A DNA stretch of 5,001 nt, taken from assembly GCA_964555565.1 (NCBI GenBank), contig CAZKTF010000259.1, positions 1 through 5,001 on the forward strand, given 5' to 3'. A model generated the notes under the pieces. That model was given only the letters and a program-made list of their open reading frames with translations. It made no database searches and was not told where the DNA came from. Positions 1 to 4,690 of the stretch are shown piece by piece. Both the position numbers and the translations under genes were made by a program. How positions within the stretch are numbered: position 1 is the stretch's first letter; every line of letters starts with the position of its first letter. Source of the stretch: CAZKTF01 sp964555565. Its GTDB lineage: Bacteria > Planctomycetota > JAJSAM01 > JAKLKS01.

Positions 1-850
1 CGCCCTGGGGCTTCAGGCGCGCCAGCTCCGCGAGGATGTCCGTGGCCGGGGTGATCGGGTAGGAGCCGATGAAGAGCGGGAGCCCCGAGCGCACCGAGGC
101 CGCCACGAGCCCGAGCGCGAGCGCCTGGTTCCCCGAGAGGCTCCGGTAGAGGCCGGGATCCTGCGGCGCCGGGGGGACCTCGTAGCGCCCCTGGAACAGC
201 TCGCTCGCGTCCGCCCAGGCGTACCCGGCCTTGAGCGTCAGGATGTTCGCCCGGACCATCTCGGGGTTCTTCGCGAAGTGCTGCTCGATCCAGCGCTGGG
301 TCGCGTCCAGCGGCCGCGAGAAGAGCCAGTAGACGAGGCCCAGGCCGAAGAAGTTCTTGCAGCGGATCCGCTCCTTGGCCGACAGGGTCGTGTCGCTGAG
401 GGCCTTGAGCGTGTGCGTGGTGAGGTCCACGGGGATCACGCGGTACCCGTCCAGCGAGCCGTCCTCGAGGGGGTTCTTCGCGTAGCCCGCCTTGGAGAGG
501 TTGCCCGCGTCGAACCCCTCGGTGTTGACGATGAGGATGCGCCCCTTCGGCAGGGTCGCGAGGTTCACCTTCAGCGCCGCGGCGTTCATGGCCACGAGCA
601 CGTCGGGGGCGTCCCCGGGGGTGAAGATGTCGCCGGAGGAGAAGTGGATCTGGAAGCCGCTCACGCCGGGGAGCGTGCCGGCGGGGGCGCGGATCTCCGC
701 GGGGTAGTCCGGCAGCGTGGCCACGTCGTTCCCGAGGAGCGCCGCGGTCGAGGTGAACTGGCTCCCGGTGATCTGGATCCCGTCGCCCGAATCGCCGGCG
801 AAGCGGATGACGACCGACTCGAGGCGTTCCGTCGGAGCCGACGAGGCCAT
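1..850 (-). CDS. korA: 2-oxoglutarate (2-oxoacid):ferredoxin oxidoreductase, fused gamma-alpha subunit, partial (left edge)
   Basis: Only the N-terminal 283 codons are in the window; the gene continues past the left edge. The family oxidatively decarboxylates 2-oxoglutarate (or a related 2-oxoacid) with CoA, giving the acyl-CoA and reduced ferredoxin, in the cytoplasm, normally as a complex with the thiamine-diphosphate/iron-sulfur subunit KorB. Seen directly: an N-terminal gamma-type domain opening with FAGDSGDGIQITGSQFT (residues 17-33), then the stretch DYPAEIRAPAGTLPGVSGFQ (residues 48-67), both hallmarks of the fused KorA type also known in Mycobacterium. The gamma domain closes near NILTLKAGYAWAD (202-214). 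A linker follows, then the alpha (pyrimidine-binding) domain begins with SYPITPATDI (263-272), the conserved YPITP motif. The start ATG (850-848) has a good ribosome-binding site GGAGGG at 863-858, 7 nt upstream. Another ATG at 872-870 is out of frame. The DoxX gene lies 72 bp upstream on the same strand. Substrate choice (2-oxoglutarate versus another 2-oxoacid) is inferred from family resemblance. Confidence 0.93.
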   Translation of the reverse strand, partial: MASSAPTERLESVVIRFAGDSGDGIQITGSQFTSTAALLGNDVATLPDYPAEIRAPAGTLPGVSGFQIHFSSGDIFTPGDAPDVLVAMNAAALKVNLATLPKGRILIVNTEGFDAGNLSKAGYAKNPLEDGSLDGYRVIPVDLTTHTLKALSDTTLSAKERIRCKNFFGLGLVYWLFSRPLDATQRWIEQHFAKNPEMVRANILTLKAGYAWADASELFQGRYEVPPAPQDPGLYRSLSGNQALALGLVAASVRSGLPLFIGSYPITPATDILAELARLKPQG

Positions 851-874
851 CTCTTCGCCCTCCGCGGACCATGA

Positions 875-898
875 GACTTGCGCGGGGAGGGCGAAGTC
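875..898 (-). other. Short hairpin between the DoxX gene and korA
   Basis: Arms GACTT-g-CGC (875-883) and GCGAAGTC (891-898) pair over 8 bp with one bulged base around a 7-nt G-rich loop on the plus strand. The hairpin lies in the 72-bp gap between the DoxX stop codon and the korA start. No T-run follows on the minus strand, so it is not a standard intrinsic terminator. It could act as a processing or stability element between two co-transcribed genes, or be chance in GC-rich DNA. Confidence 0.25.
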
Positions 899-922
899 AA
901 GGAACGGCGCCGGTCGGGCGGC

Positions 923-1375
923 TCAGCTCCCGGGGCTCTTGGGCCTGGCCGCCTTCTTCTTGAAGAACATCTCGTCGAAGGAGAACGCGCCGCCGCCCTG
1001 CACGACGAGGGAGAGGGCGAGGATCGCGAGGACGAAGGTGTACTCGAAGCCGTTCGGCAGCGAGAACCCGTGGGGCGCATGGACCTTCCACGCCGCCACG
1101 AGCATCACGGTGAACAGGCCCGCCGCCCAGAACCGGGTCAGCAGGCCGATGAGCACGCATGCCCCCCCGAAGAACTCCGTGGCCGCGGCGGCGCGGGCGA
1201 AGGTGCCCGGGATCGGCCAGCCCCAGGCCTGGATCCCGTCCGCGAGTTGCTGGATCTCGTGCCCCGTCCCCCCGAACAGCCCGAAGAGCTTCTGGCCCCC
1301 GTGGAACAGGAAGACGACGCCGAGCAGGAACCGGGGGATGAGGGTGCCCCAGTTCGCGTCCTTGAAGGAGGCCAT
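923..1375 (-). CDS. DoxX family membrane protein
   Basis: A 150-residue integral membrane protein. Four hydrophobic segments can be seen at about residues 11-30, 62-80, 82-97 and 112-128. Family features are LIPRFLLGVVFLFHGGQKLFG in the first helix (a DoxX-type 'R..lG..f..hG..Kl' pattern), TEFFGGACVLIGLLTRF in the second, and a C-terminal hydrophobic segment followed by GGGAFSFDEMFFKKK. The length is typical of DoxX/SURF4-type proteins. The family is named after a subunit of archaeal thiosulfate:quinone oxidoreductase, but most bacterial members are poorly defined membrane proteins, some linked to redox or thiol stress, so no specific reaction is assigned. The ATG at 1375-1373 is preceded by AGGAT (1385-1381), 5 nt upstream, a moderate ribosome-binding site. 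korA lies 72 bp downstream on the same strand, so co-transcription is possible. A lysine-rich tail (KKKAARPK) suggests a cytoplasmic C-terminus. Confidence 0.9.
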   Translation of the reverse strand: MASFKDANWGTLIPRFLLGVVFLFHGGQKLFGLFGGTGHEIQQLADGIQAWGWPIPGTFARAAAATEFFGGACVLIGLLTRFWAAGLFTVMLVAAWKVHAPHGFSLPNGFEYTFVLAILALSLVVQGGGAFSFDEMFFKKKAARPKSPGS

Positions 1376-1386
1376 GGGGCGATCCT

Positions 1387-1421
1387 AGCGCGGACGGGGG
1401 ACCGTCCCCGGGTCCGGCGCT
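1387..1421 (-). other. Imperfect hairpin in the DoxX leader
   Basis: AGCGCGGAC (1387-1395) pairs with GTCC-g-GCGCT (1412-1421) with one bulged G. An inner GGGG (1397-1400)/CCCC (1406-1409) stem is enclosed; an alternative pairing is GGACGG (1392-1397)/CCGTCC (1402-1407). In the DoxX transcript this structure would end one or two bases before the AGGAT ribosome-binding site. It may influence translation or transcription through the leader. GC-rich DNA produces such stems by chance, so function is uncertain. Confidence 0.3.
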
Positions 1422-1428
1422 CCCCCGC

Positions 1429-1464
1429 CCCCTACCCCTACCCCTACCCCTACCCTTGCCCCTT
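1429..1464. repeat. CCCCTA hexamer tandem array (telomere-like, G-run rich on the minus strand)
   Basis: Four perfect CCCCTA units (1429-1434, 1435-1440, 1441-1446, 1447-1452) are followed by two degenerate ones, CCCTTG (1453-1458) and CCCCTT (1459-1464). On the minus strand this is a TAGGGG series; with the neighbouring CCCCC tracts (1422-1426 and 1428-1432) it gives seven runs of three to five G within about 41 bases, separated by 1-3 bases. That meets the usual pattern for a G-quadruplex. The array lies between divergent genes, about 55-90 bp upstream of the DoxX start and about 28 bp before the plus-strand start at 1492. Confidence 0.85.
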
Positions 1465-1491
1465 CCGTTCCGGCGGTAGACTGGAGTGACC

Positions 1492-2697
1492 ATGCGCCGC
1501 GGGGTCCTCGGCCTCGTCCTGTTCGCCGCCGTCCTCCTCACCGGCTGGATCGCGATCCGCTCGCTGGAGTCCGCCCCGCTCCCGGGCATCCCCCGCCCGG
1601 AGCCCCGCCCGGTCGTGGGTCCACCCCGGCCGTCGCCGCCGCGGGAGGCGCCGCGCCCCCCCGCGGCACCTCCCGCGCCCGCGGCGCCCCGCGTCCCCGA
1701 GGACGACCGTCCCGCGCCGAAGGACGGCTCCGCCCCGGACGACTTCTCCGACCCGGTGCAGACCGGGAAGTGCGCCCTCGTCCTGCGGCTCCTGGACGCG
1801 GACACGGGCGCCCCGGTGACCATGAACGTCGAGCTCTGGCGCCTGAACGCCCCGGGGAACCGCAGGTGGACCGCCGGGGACCAGCGGCAGGCCGCCGTCG
1901 CGGTCCAGGGGGCGGAGGCCCGCGTCGAGAACCTGCCCGCGGGGGAGTACCGCCTCGCCTGCCCGGAGCGACGGGCCGCGGCGGAGGACCCGCCCTCGTT
2001 CCGCGTCGAGGGGGCGGAGACGGAGCACGCCGCGCGCGTCCCCATGCCGCGGACCTTCCGCGCGCGGCTGAAGGTCTACGACGAGGACGGCGGGTCCCTG
2101 CGCGCGGGGAGGCGGGCGGACCGCGGGCGGACGACCGCGGGACGGCCCTACTTTCCTCCCTGGCAACGGCTCCGGGGGATACTGACGGGGAAGGATGAGA
2201 CGGAGATCTCGGTGATCCGCGTCGGCGGCGGGGCGGGGGCCGCCTTCGGGGGCCGCCGGGGCGGGCGCGCCGAGCCCCCGGCGGTGGAGGCCGGAAGGGA
2301 CGGCCTGTTCGATCTCGGGGAGTTCCGCGAGGCGTCCGCCTGCGAGACCGCGACGGCGACCTCCGCCTTCACCTTGGAAGGCCGCAGCGGCGTGGACGCC
2401 TCCTTCTCGAACGAGGGCGCGACCTCGGACGTCTTCCTCGTGGCGGTCTCCGTCCCCCTCGATCGACTGAGCGACGAGGTGACGCTCCCGGGGGGGGAGC
2501 CCGTCGCCCGCTTCCGGCCGCGGGTCTCGGGGACCTGCAGGGCGGTCCGGGTCCCCCCGGGGGAGCCGGACCCCGACCGCCGGCGCCTCCCGATCCAGGT
2601 CTCCGTCCACCTCGATGGGTACGAGGACCTCTCCTTCGACTGGACGCCGGCCGGGCCCCGGGAGGCCCGGGCGCTCGTCCCCGCGAAGGACTTGTAG
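1492..2697 (+). CDS. Membrane-anchored proline-rich protein with carboxypeptidase-regulatory-like domain
   Basis: A 401-residue protein of no specific known function. Residues 1-3 (MRR) precede a single hydrophobic segment (about 5-22, LGLVLFAAVLLTGWIAI) that acts as an uncleaved anchor or signal. A linker rich in proline, alanine and arginine follows (about 29-78). Residues 93-157 (KCALVLRLLDADTGAPVTMN through VENLPAGEYRLAC) look like one carboxypeptidase-regulatory-like/transthyretin-type beta-sandwich, with the usual 'D.dtG.Pv' opening and 'v.nLp.GeY.l' end. A second, weaker beta-rich region lies at about 316-400 and includes IQVSVHLDGYEDLSFDW. The protein is probably exposed on the outside of the inner membrane. 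GGAG (1483-1486) lies 5 nt before the ATG at 1492 and supports that start. A GTG at 1486 overlaps the ribosome-binding site and is less likely. The middle (about residues 200-262) is Arg/Gly-rich without family likeness. The gene runs divergently from DoxX, and its stop codon is 3 bp from the repeat array. Confidence 0.75.
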   Translation: MRRGVLGLVLFAAVLLTGWIAIRSLESAPLPGIPRPEPRPVVGPPRPSPPREAPRPPAAPPAPAAPRVPEDDRPAPKDGSAPDDFSDPVQTGKCALVLRLLDADTGAPVTMNVELWRLNAPGNRRWTAGDQRQAAVAVQGAEARVENLPAGEYRLACPERRAAAEDPPSFRVEGAETEHAARVPMPRTFRARLKVYDEDGGSLRAGRRADRGRTTAGRPYFPPWQRLRGILTGKDETEISVIRVGGGAGAAFGGRRGGRAEPPAVEAGRDGLFDLGEFREASACETATATSAFTLEGRSGVDASFSNEGATSDVFLVAVSVPLDRLSDEVTLPGGEPVARFRPRVSGTCRAVRVPPGEPDPDRRRLPIQVSVHLDGYEDLSFDWTPAGPREARALVPAKDL

Positions 2698-2700
2698 GAC

Positions 2701-2729
2701 ACGGCGGGCGGGGCAAGCCCGGTGCCTAC
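2701..2729 (+). repeat. Palindromic unit 1 (mismatched arms)
   Basis: The unit has the shared left end ACGGCGGGCG, core GGGC-AA-GCCC and right end GGTGCCTAC. The inner 4 bp pair, but the outer right arm GGTGCC does not match the left arm. GGTGCC would pair perfectly with GGCACC, suggesting a chimera of two sub-types. Confidence 0.7.
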
Positions 2730-2742
2730 CCCCCGCAGACAC

Positions 2743-2771
2743 ACGGCGGGCGGGGCAAGCCCCGCCCCTAC
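2743..2771 (+). repeat. Palindromic unit 2 (GGGC-AA-GCCC core)
   Basis: The ends are ACGGCGGGCG and CGCCCCTAC. The stem GGGCGGGGC (2748-2756) pairs perfectly over 9 bp with GCCCCGCCC (2759-2767) around an AA centre. Confidence 0.9.
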
Positions 2772-2795
2772 AGAGGCCCCGTTTCCACCGCCGTT

Positions 2796-2824
2796 GTAGG
2801 GGCGACCCTTGGGTCGCCCGCCGT
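2796..2824 (-). repeat. Palindromic unit 3, inverted (ACCC-AA-GGGT core)
   Basis: Read on the minus strand, this unit has the same ends as unit 2 (ACGGCGGGCG and CGCCCCTAC) but the core is ACCC-AA-GGGT. The stem GGGCGACCC (2800-2808)/GGGTCGCCC (2811-2819) is a perfect 9-bp pairing. It lies 24 bp from unit 2 in opposite orientation. Confidence 0.9.
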
Positions 2825-2846
2825 TCCCGTGGTGACGACGGTTTGA

Positions 2847-2874
2847 ACGGCGGGGGGGCAAGCCCGGTGCCTAC
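2847..2874 (+). repeat. Palindromic unit 4 (copy of unit 1 with one-base deletion)
   Basis: Same as the unit at 2701-2729, except that the C interrupting the G tract is missing, leaving seven consecutive G. It keeps the mismatched GGTGCCTAC right end. Confidence 0.7.
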
Positions 2875-2887
2875 CCCCCGCAGACAC

Positions 2888-2916
2888 ACGGCGGGCGGGG
2901 CAAGCCCCGCCCCTAC
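2888..2916 (+). repeat. Palindromic unit 5 (identical to unit 2)
   Basis: Exact copy, 145 bp on, of the unit at 2743-2771. The perfect 9-bp stem lies at 2893-2901 and 2904-2912 with AA at the centre. Confidence 0.9.
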
Positions 2917-2940
2917 AGAGGCCCCGTTTCCACCGCCGTT

Positions 2941-2969
2941 GTAGGGGCGACCCTTGGGTCGCCCGCCGT
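2941..2969 (-). repeat. Palindromic unit 6, inverted (identical to unit 3)
   Basis: Exact copy, 145 bp on, of the unit at 2796-2824. The perfect 9-bp stem lies at 2945-2953 and 2956-2964 with TT at the centre. It is the structure nearest the 3' end of the radical SAM gene and could serve as its transcript 3'-end stem, though no U-run follows. Confidence 0.9.
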
Positions 2970-2972
2970 CCA

Positions 2973-4544
2973 TCAGTCCAGCGTGTAGGTGACCTTCGAC
3001 CCGCCGGCGATCTTCTGCAGGCGCTGCCGCTCCCACTTCACGAAGTCGCTCCGCACGCCCATGACGTGGCTGTAGCGCTGGGTGTAGTGGGTGAGGTCCT
3101 TCTCGATGAGCTCGTCGGAGAGCTCCCGGTCGGTCTTGCGCAGCCGCGGGTACTCCCGCTCGAAGGTGGCCCGGTCCATGGGCTCGATCTCGGCCACGAG
3201 CCTCTCGTAGATGGAGCGGGTCGGCCAGTCGCTCAGCGCGTTCACGTACCAGTGGCAGAACTTGGAGAGCTTCACGATGAAGAGGTCGTGCGCGTCGCTG
3301 AAGTGGAGGCAGGAGCCGTCGAAGTAGTTCCCCATCCGCTTCATCTTCTCGAAGTCGATGAGCTTCAGGTCCTTCGCCATCTTGTAGCCCGCGGTCCCGA
3401 CGAAGGGGAAGAACACCGCCCAGCGGAACCGGCCCATCTTCACGTCGGCGCAGAGCTGGAGCGTCTCGAGGATCTCCTCGCGGGTCTCCGTGGGGAGGCC
3501 CATCATCACGAAGGCGCTCGTGTGCAGGTCGTAGCGGTGCGCGGCGCCGAAGGACTCGGTGATCTGGTCGTTGGTCATGTAGCGCCAGAGGACCTGGCGG
3601 CGGACCCGGTCGCTGCCGGACTCGAGCCCGTACTTCACGATCATGCAGCCCGCCTCCCGGAGCGCGCAGGCCATCTCGTCGTCGAAGACCTGCACGTGGG
3701 CGTTCACGACGAAGGGGAGGTCGAAGCGCTCCTTCTTGTAGGCCTCGCAGAACTCGGTGACGAAGGGCTTGTCCAGGGTGAAGAGGTCGTCGTCGAAGAT
3801 GACCGTGTTGATCTGCGGGTGCTTCCGCTTGAGTTCGCGGATCTCCCCGAGGACGCGCCCGATGGGGTACTTGCGGAGGAACTCCTTCGGGGACTTCGCG
3901 GCCTTCTCGGCCCGGTAGAGGTCCACGATCTCCTTGTTGAAGCAGTAGGTGCACTTGTACGGGCACCCGCGGCTCGTGAGGATCGAGAGCCAGCCCTTCT
4001 TGGCGTCGAGGACGGCGTCCATGTCGAAGAGGTCGTAGTCGAGCGGCGGGAGGGTCTGGAGGTCGGGGAAGGGGAGGACCGGGTTCACGTGCTTCTTCCC
4101 GTCCTTCCACAGGCGCATGTTCGGGCAGGTGGTCGTGTCCTGGCCGCGCTCCAGGCGGTTCACCAGCTCCAGGAGCGCGTAGTCCCCCTCGCCCGCGCAG
4201 TAGTAGTCGAAGACCCGGTCGTCGGAGACCTCGTCCGGGATCATGGTGATGTGGACGCCGCCGACCACCTGGGGGACTTCGGGGAACGCCGTCCGCAGGT
4301 GCTTCGAGACCCCGACCGCCCACTCGTACTGCTGGGTCATGCAGGAGAAGGCGAGGAGCCCGGGGCTCCACTCCCGGGCCACGGCGGCGACCTCCTCCGC
4401 GGAGGGGACGGGGCCGATGGCGTCGCAGGCGTAGACGAGGCGCGTCTCGTGCCCGTGGGCCTTCAGCACCCCCGAGAGGGCGATGAGCCCGTGGTTGACC
4501 CCGGGGGGGCAGTCGATGTTCGGGTAGACGAACAGGACGCGCAA
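2973..4544 (-). CDS. B12-binding domain/radical SAM enzyme, substrate unknown
   Basis: A 523-residue cytoplasmic enzyme. The N-terminal domain (about 1-135) is a cobalamin-binding-like Rossmann fold: MRVLFVYPN, NHGLIALSGVLKAHGHETRLV (17-37), VVGGVHIT (93-100, the GGxH motif of the family) and GEGDYALLEL (118-127). The radical SAM core (about 185-400) carries SRGCPYKCTYC, with Cys194, Cys198 and Cys201 forming the CxxxCxxC site for the [4Fe-4S] cluster, then IFDDDLFTLDK (249-259), YGLESGSDRVRR (305-316) and MMGLPTETREEI (347-358). The C-terminal 120 residues (about 404-523) are not recognised; they hold only two cysteines, so no auxiliary cluster is evident. Members of this group carry out methylations, cyclisations or other radical steps on diverse substrates, and no neighbour identifies this one. 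As in many of these proteins, the N-domain lacks the DxHxxG cobalamin-ligand motif. The start codon is TTG (4544-4542), chosen because a strong ribosome-binding site GGGAGGAGG lies 7 nt upstream and the first residues match the family start. Confidence 0.93.
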   Translation of the reverse strand: MRVLFVYPNIDCPPGVNHGLIALSGVLKAHGHETRLVYACDAIGPVPSAEEVAAVAREWSPGLLAFSCMTQQYEWAVGVSKHLRTAFPEVPQVVGGVHITMIPDEVSDDRVFDYYCAGEGDYALLELVNRLERGQDTTTCPNMRLWKDGKKHVNPVLPFPDLQTLPPLDYDLFDMDAVLDAKKGWLSILTSRGCPYKCTYCFNKEIVDLYRAEKAAKSPKEFLRKYPIGRVLGEIRELKRKHPQINTVIFDDDLFTLDKPFVTEFCEAYKKERFDLPFVVNAHVQVFDDEMACALREAGCMIVKYGLESGSDRVRRQVLWRYMTNDQITESFGAAHRYDLHTSAFVMMGLPTETREEILETLQLCADVKMGRFRWAVFFPFVGTAGYKMAKDLKLIDFEKMKRMGNYFDGSCLHFSDAHDLFIVKLSKFCHWYVNALSDWPTRSIYERLVAEIEPMDRATFEREYPRLRKTDRELSDELIEKDLTHYTQRYSHVMGVRSDFVKWERQRLQKIAGGSKVTYTLD

Positions 4545-4551
4545 CGGCCTG

Positions 4552-4560
4552 CCTCCTCCC
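4552..4560 (-). promoter_or_regulatory. Ribosome-binding site that decides a TTG start
   Basis: On the minus strand the site reads GGGAGGAGG, ending 7 nt before TTG at 4544. It is a near-perfect Shine-Dalgarno sequence. It fixes the radical SAM gene start at an unusual TTG and leaves no better in-frame ATG or GTG upstream. Confidence 0.8.
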
Positions 4561-4579
4561 CCGGGGACGGACCCCGGGG
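4559..4579 (-). promoter_or_regulatory. GC-only leader hairpin abutting the ribosome-binding site
   Basis: Two CCCCGGGG octamers (4559-4566 and 4572-4579) flank ACGGA (4567-4571), forming an 8-bp all-GC stem with a 5-nt loop. On the radical SAM mRNA its 3' arm overlaps the first two bases of the ribosome-binding site. It could limit ribosome access. Each octamer is itself a palindrome, so dimer or cruciform forms are also possible. It is too short for a cobalamin riboswitch. Confidence 0.5.
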
Positions 4580-4597
4580 CCTTCCACGGCCTGCAAT

Positions 4598-4622
4598 CCT
4601 GAATGTTATGTCAGCATTCGGG
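4598..4622. promoter_or_regulatory. Inverted repeat, possible operator
   Basis: CCTGAATG (4598-4605) and CATTCGGG (4615-4622) form an 8-bp inverted repeat with one mismatch (a T-G wobble in RNA) and a 9-bp spacer. It overlaps the candidate -10 box of the radical SAM gene and lies in the AT-rich island between the two divergent genes. It suits a dimeric repressor or activator, but no regulator gene is in the window. Confidence 0.35.
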
Positions 4623-4631
4623 GGTCTCCAA
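4603..4631 (-). promoter_or_regulatory. Candidate sigma-70-type promoter for the radical SAM gene
   Basis: On the minus strand, TTGGAG (4631-4626) and TAACAT (4608-4603) are separated by 17 bp. They match the -35 and -10 consensus at 3 and 4 of 6 positions. This is the only AT-rich stretch in an otherwise very GC-rich window. It would give a leader of about 50 nt carrying the hairpin at 4559-4579. This is a weak match in an organism whose promoter consensus is unknown. Confidence 0.35.
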
Positions 4632-4690
4632 ACATACATCGTCCCCGCGGGCCCCCCGGCTGGACTGCCGCCCCGCCCGCGAGTAGCATT

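Larger units (their letters stand above)
2701..2824. repeat. Direct repeat module, copy A
   Basis: Copy A is 124 bp. From 2711 onward it is identical, base for base, to 2856-2969 of copy B (114 bp at an offset of 145). The only difference found is one extra C at 2709, inside the first palindromic unit. Near-identity points to recent tandem duplication or gene conversion. Confidence 0.92.
2701..2969. repeat. Intergenic palindromic repeat array between convergent genes
   Basis: The 275-bp space between two convergent stop codons (2695-2697 and 2975-2973) is almost wholly repeat. A module of about 124 bp occurs twice (2701-2824 and 2847-2969), separated by a unique 22-bp spacer (2825-2846). Each module holds three palindromic units: two in plus orientation and one inverted. 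The general form, conserved ends around a GC stem and clustering in paired opposite orientations, resembles bacterial REP/BIME elements. No transposase or RNA-chaperone gene is visible nearby. The inverted pairs could terminate transcription or stabilise mRNA 3' ends for both genes. Confidence 0.9.
2847..2969. repeat. Direct repeat module, copy B
   Basis: Copy B is 123 bp, one base shorter than copy A because the interrupted G tract (GGG-C-GGGG in copy A) has become an uninterrupted run of seven G at 2852-2858. Otherwise it is identical to copy A. It ends at 2969, three bases before the stop codon of the radical SAM gene. Confidence 0.92.

Noticed and set aside
278..874. Plus-strand open frame antisense to korA
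   Set aside because: The product is low-complexity, rich in Arg, Gly, Glu and Val and shows no family likeness. The opposite strand carries a clear KorA sequence.
1486..1491. GTG start at 1486 for the anchored protein
   Set aside because: It would overlap the GGAG ribosome-binding site that is ideally spaced for the ATG at 1492.
897..2045. Minus-strand frame of 382 codons overlapping DoxX and the anchored protein gene
   Set aside because: It is out of frame with DoxX, has no ribosome-binding site support and gives an Arg/Gly/Ser-rich composition typical of shadow frames.
2148..2861. Minus-strand frame spanning the end of the plus-strand gene and the first repeat module
   Set aside because: Part of it is translated repeat sequence and the rest is antisense to a supported gene; no motif is seen.
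2701..2969. Insertion sequence or transposon remnant
   Set aside because: No transposase-like coding sequence and no target-site duplication could be recognised; the length is explained by short palindromic units.
2941..2969. Classical intrinsic terminator for the radical SAM gene
   Set aside because: The stem is good, but the loop is only two bases in the fully paired form and no T-run follows on either strand. A termination role remains possible but not of the standard kind.
2698..2972. CRISPR array
   Set aside because: The units are palindromic, closely packed in mixed orientation, with duplicated rather than unique spacers, and no cas gene is present. They fit REP/BIME-like elements instead.
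1450..4596. A 1048-codon open frame on the minus strand
   Set aside because: It runs across the repeat array, antisense to the plus-strand gene and out of frame with the radical SAM gene. The product is Arg/Pro/Gly-rich without motifs, as expected for a shadow frame in GC-rich DNA.
4545..4640. Cobalamin riboswitch upstream of the B12-type enzyme
   Set aside because: The leader from the candidate promoter is about 50 nt, far shorter than a cobalamin riboswitch, and no B12-box-like sequence was seen.
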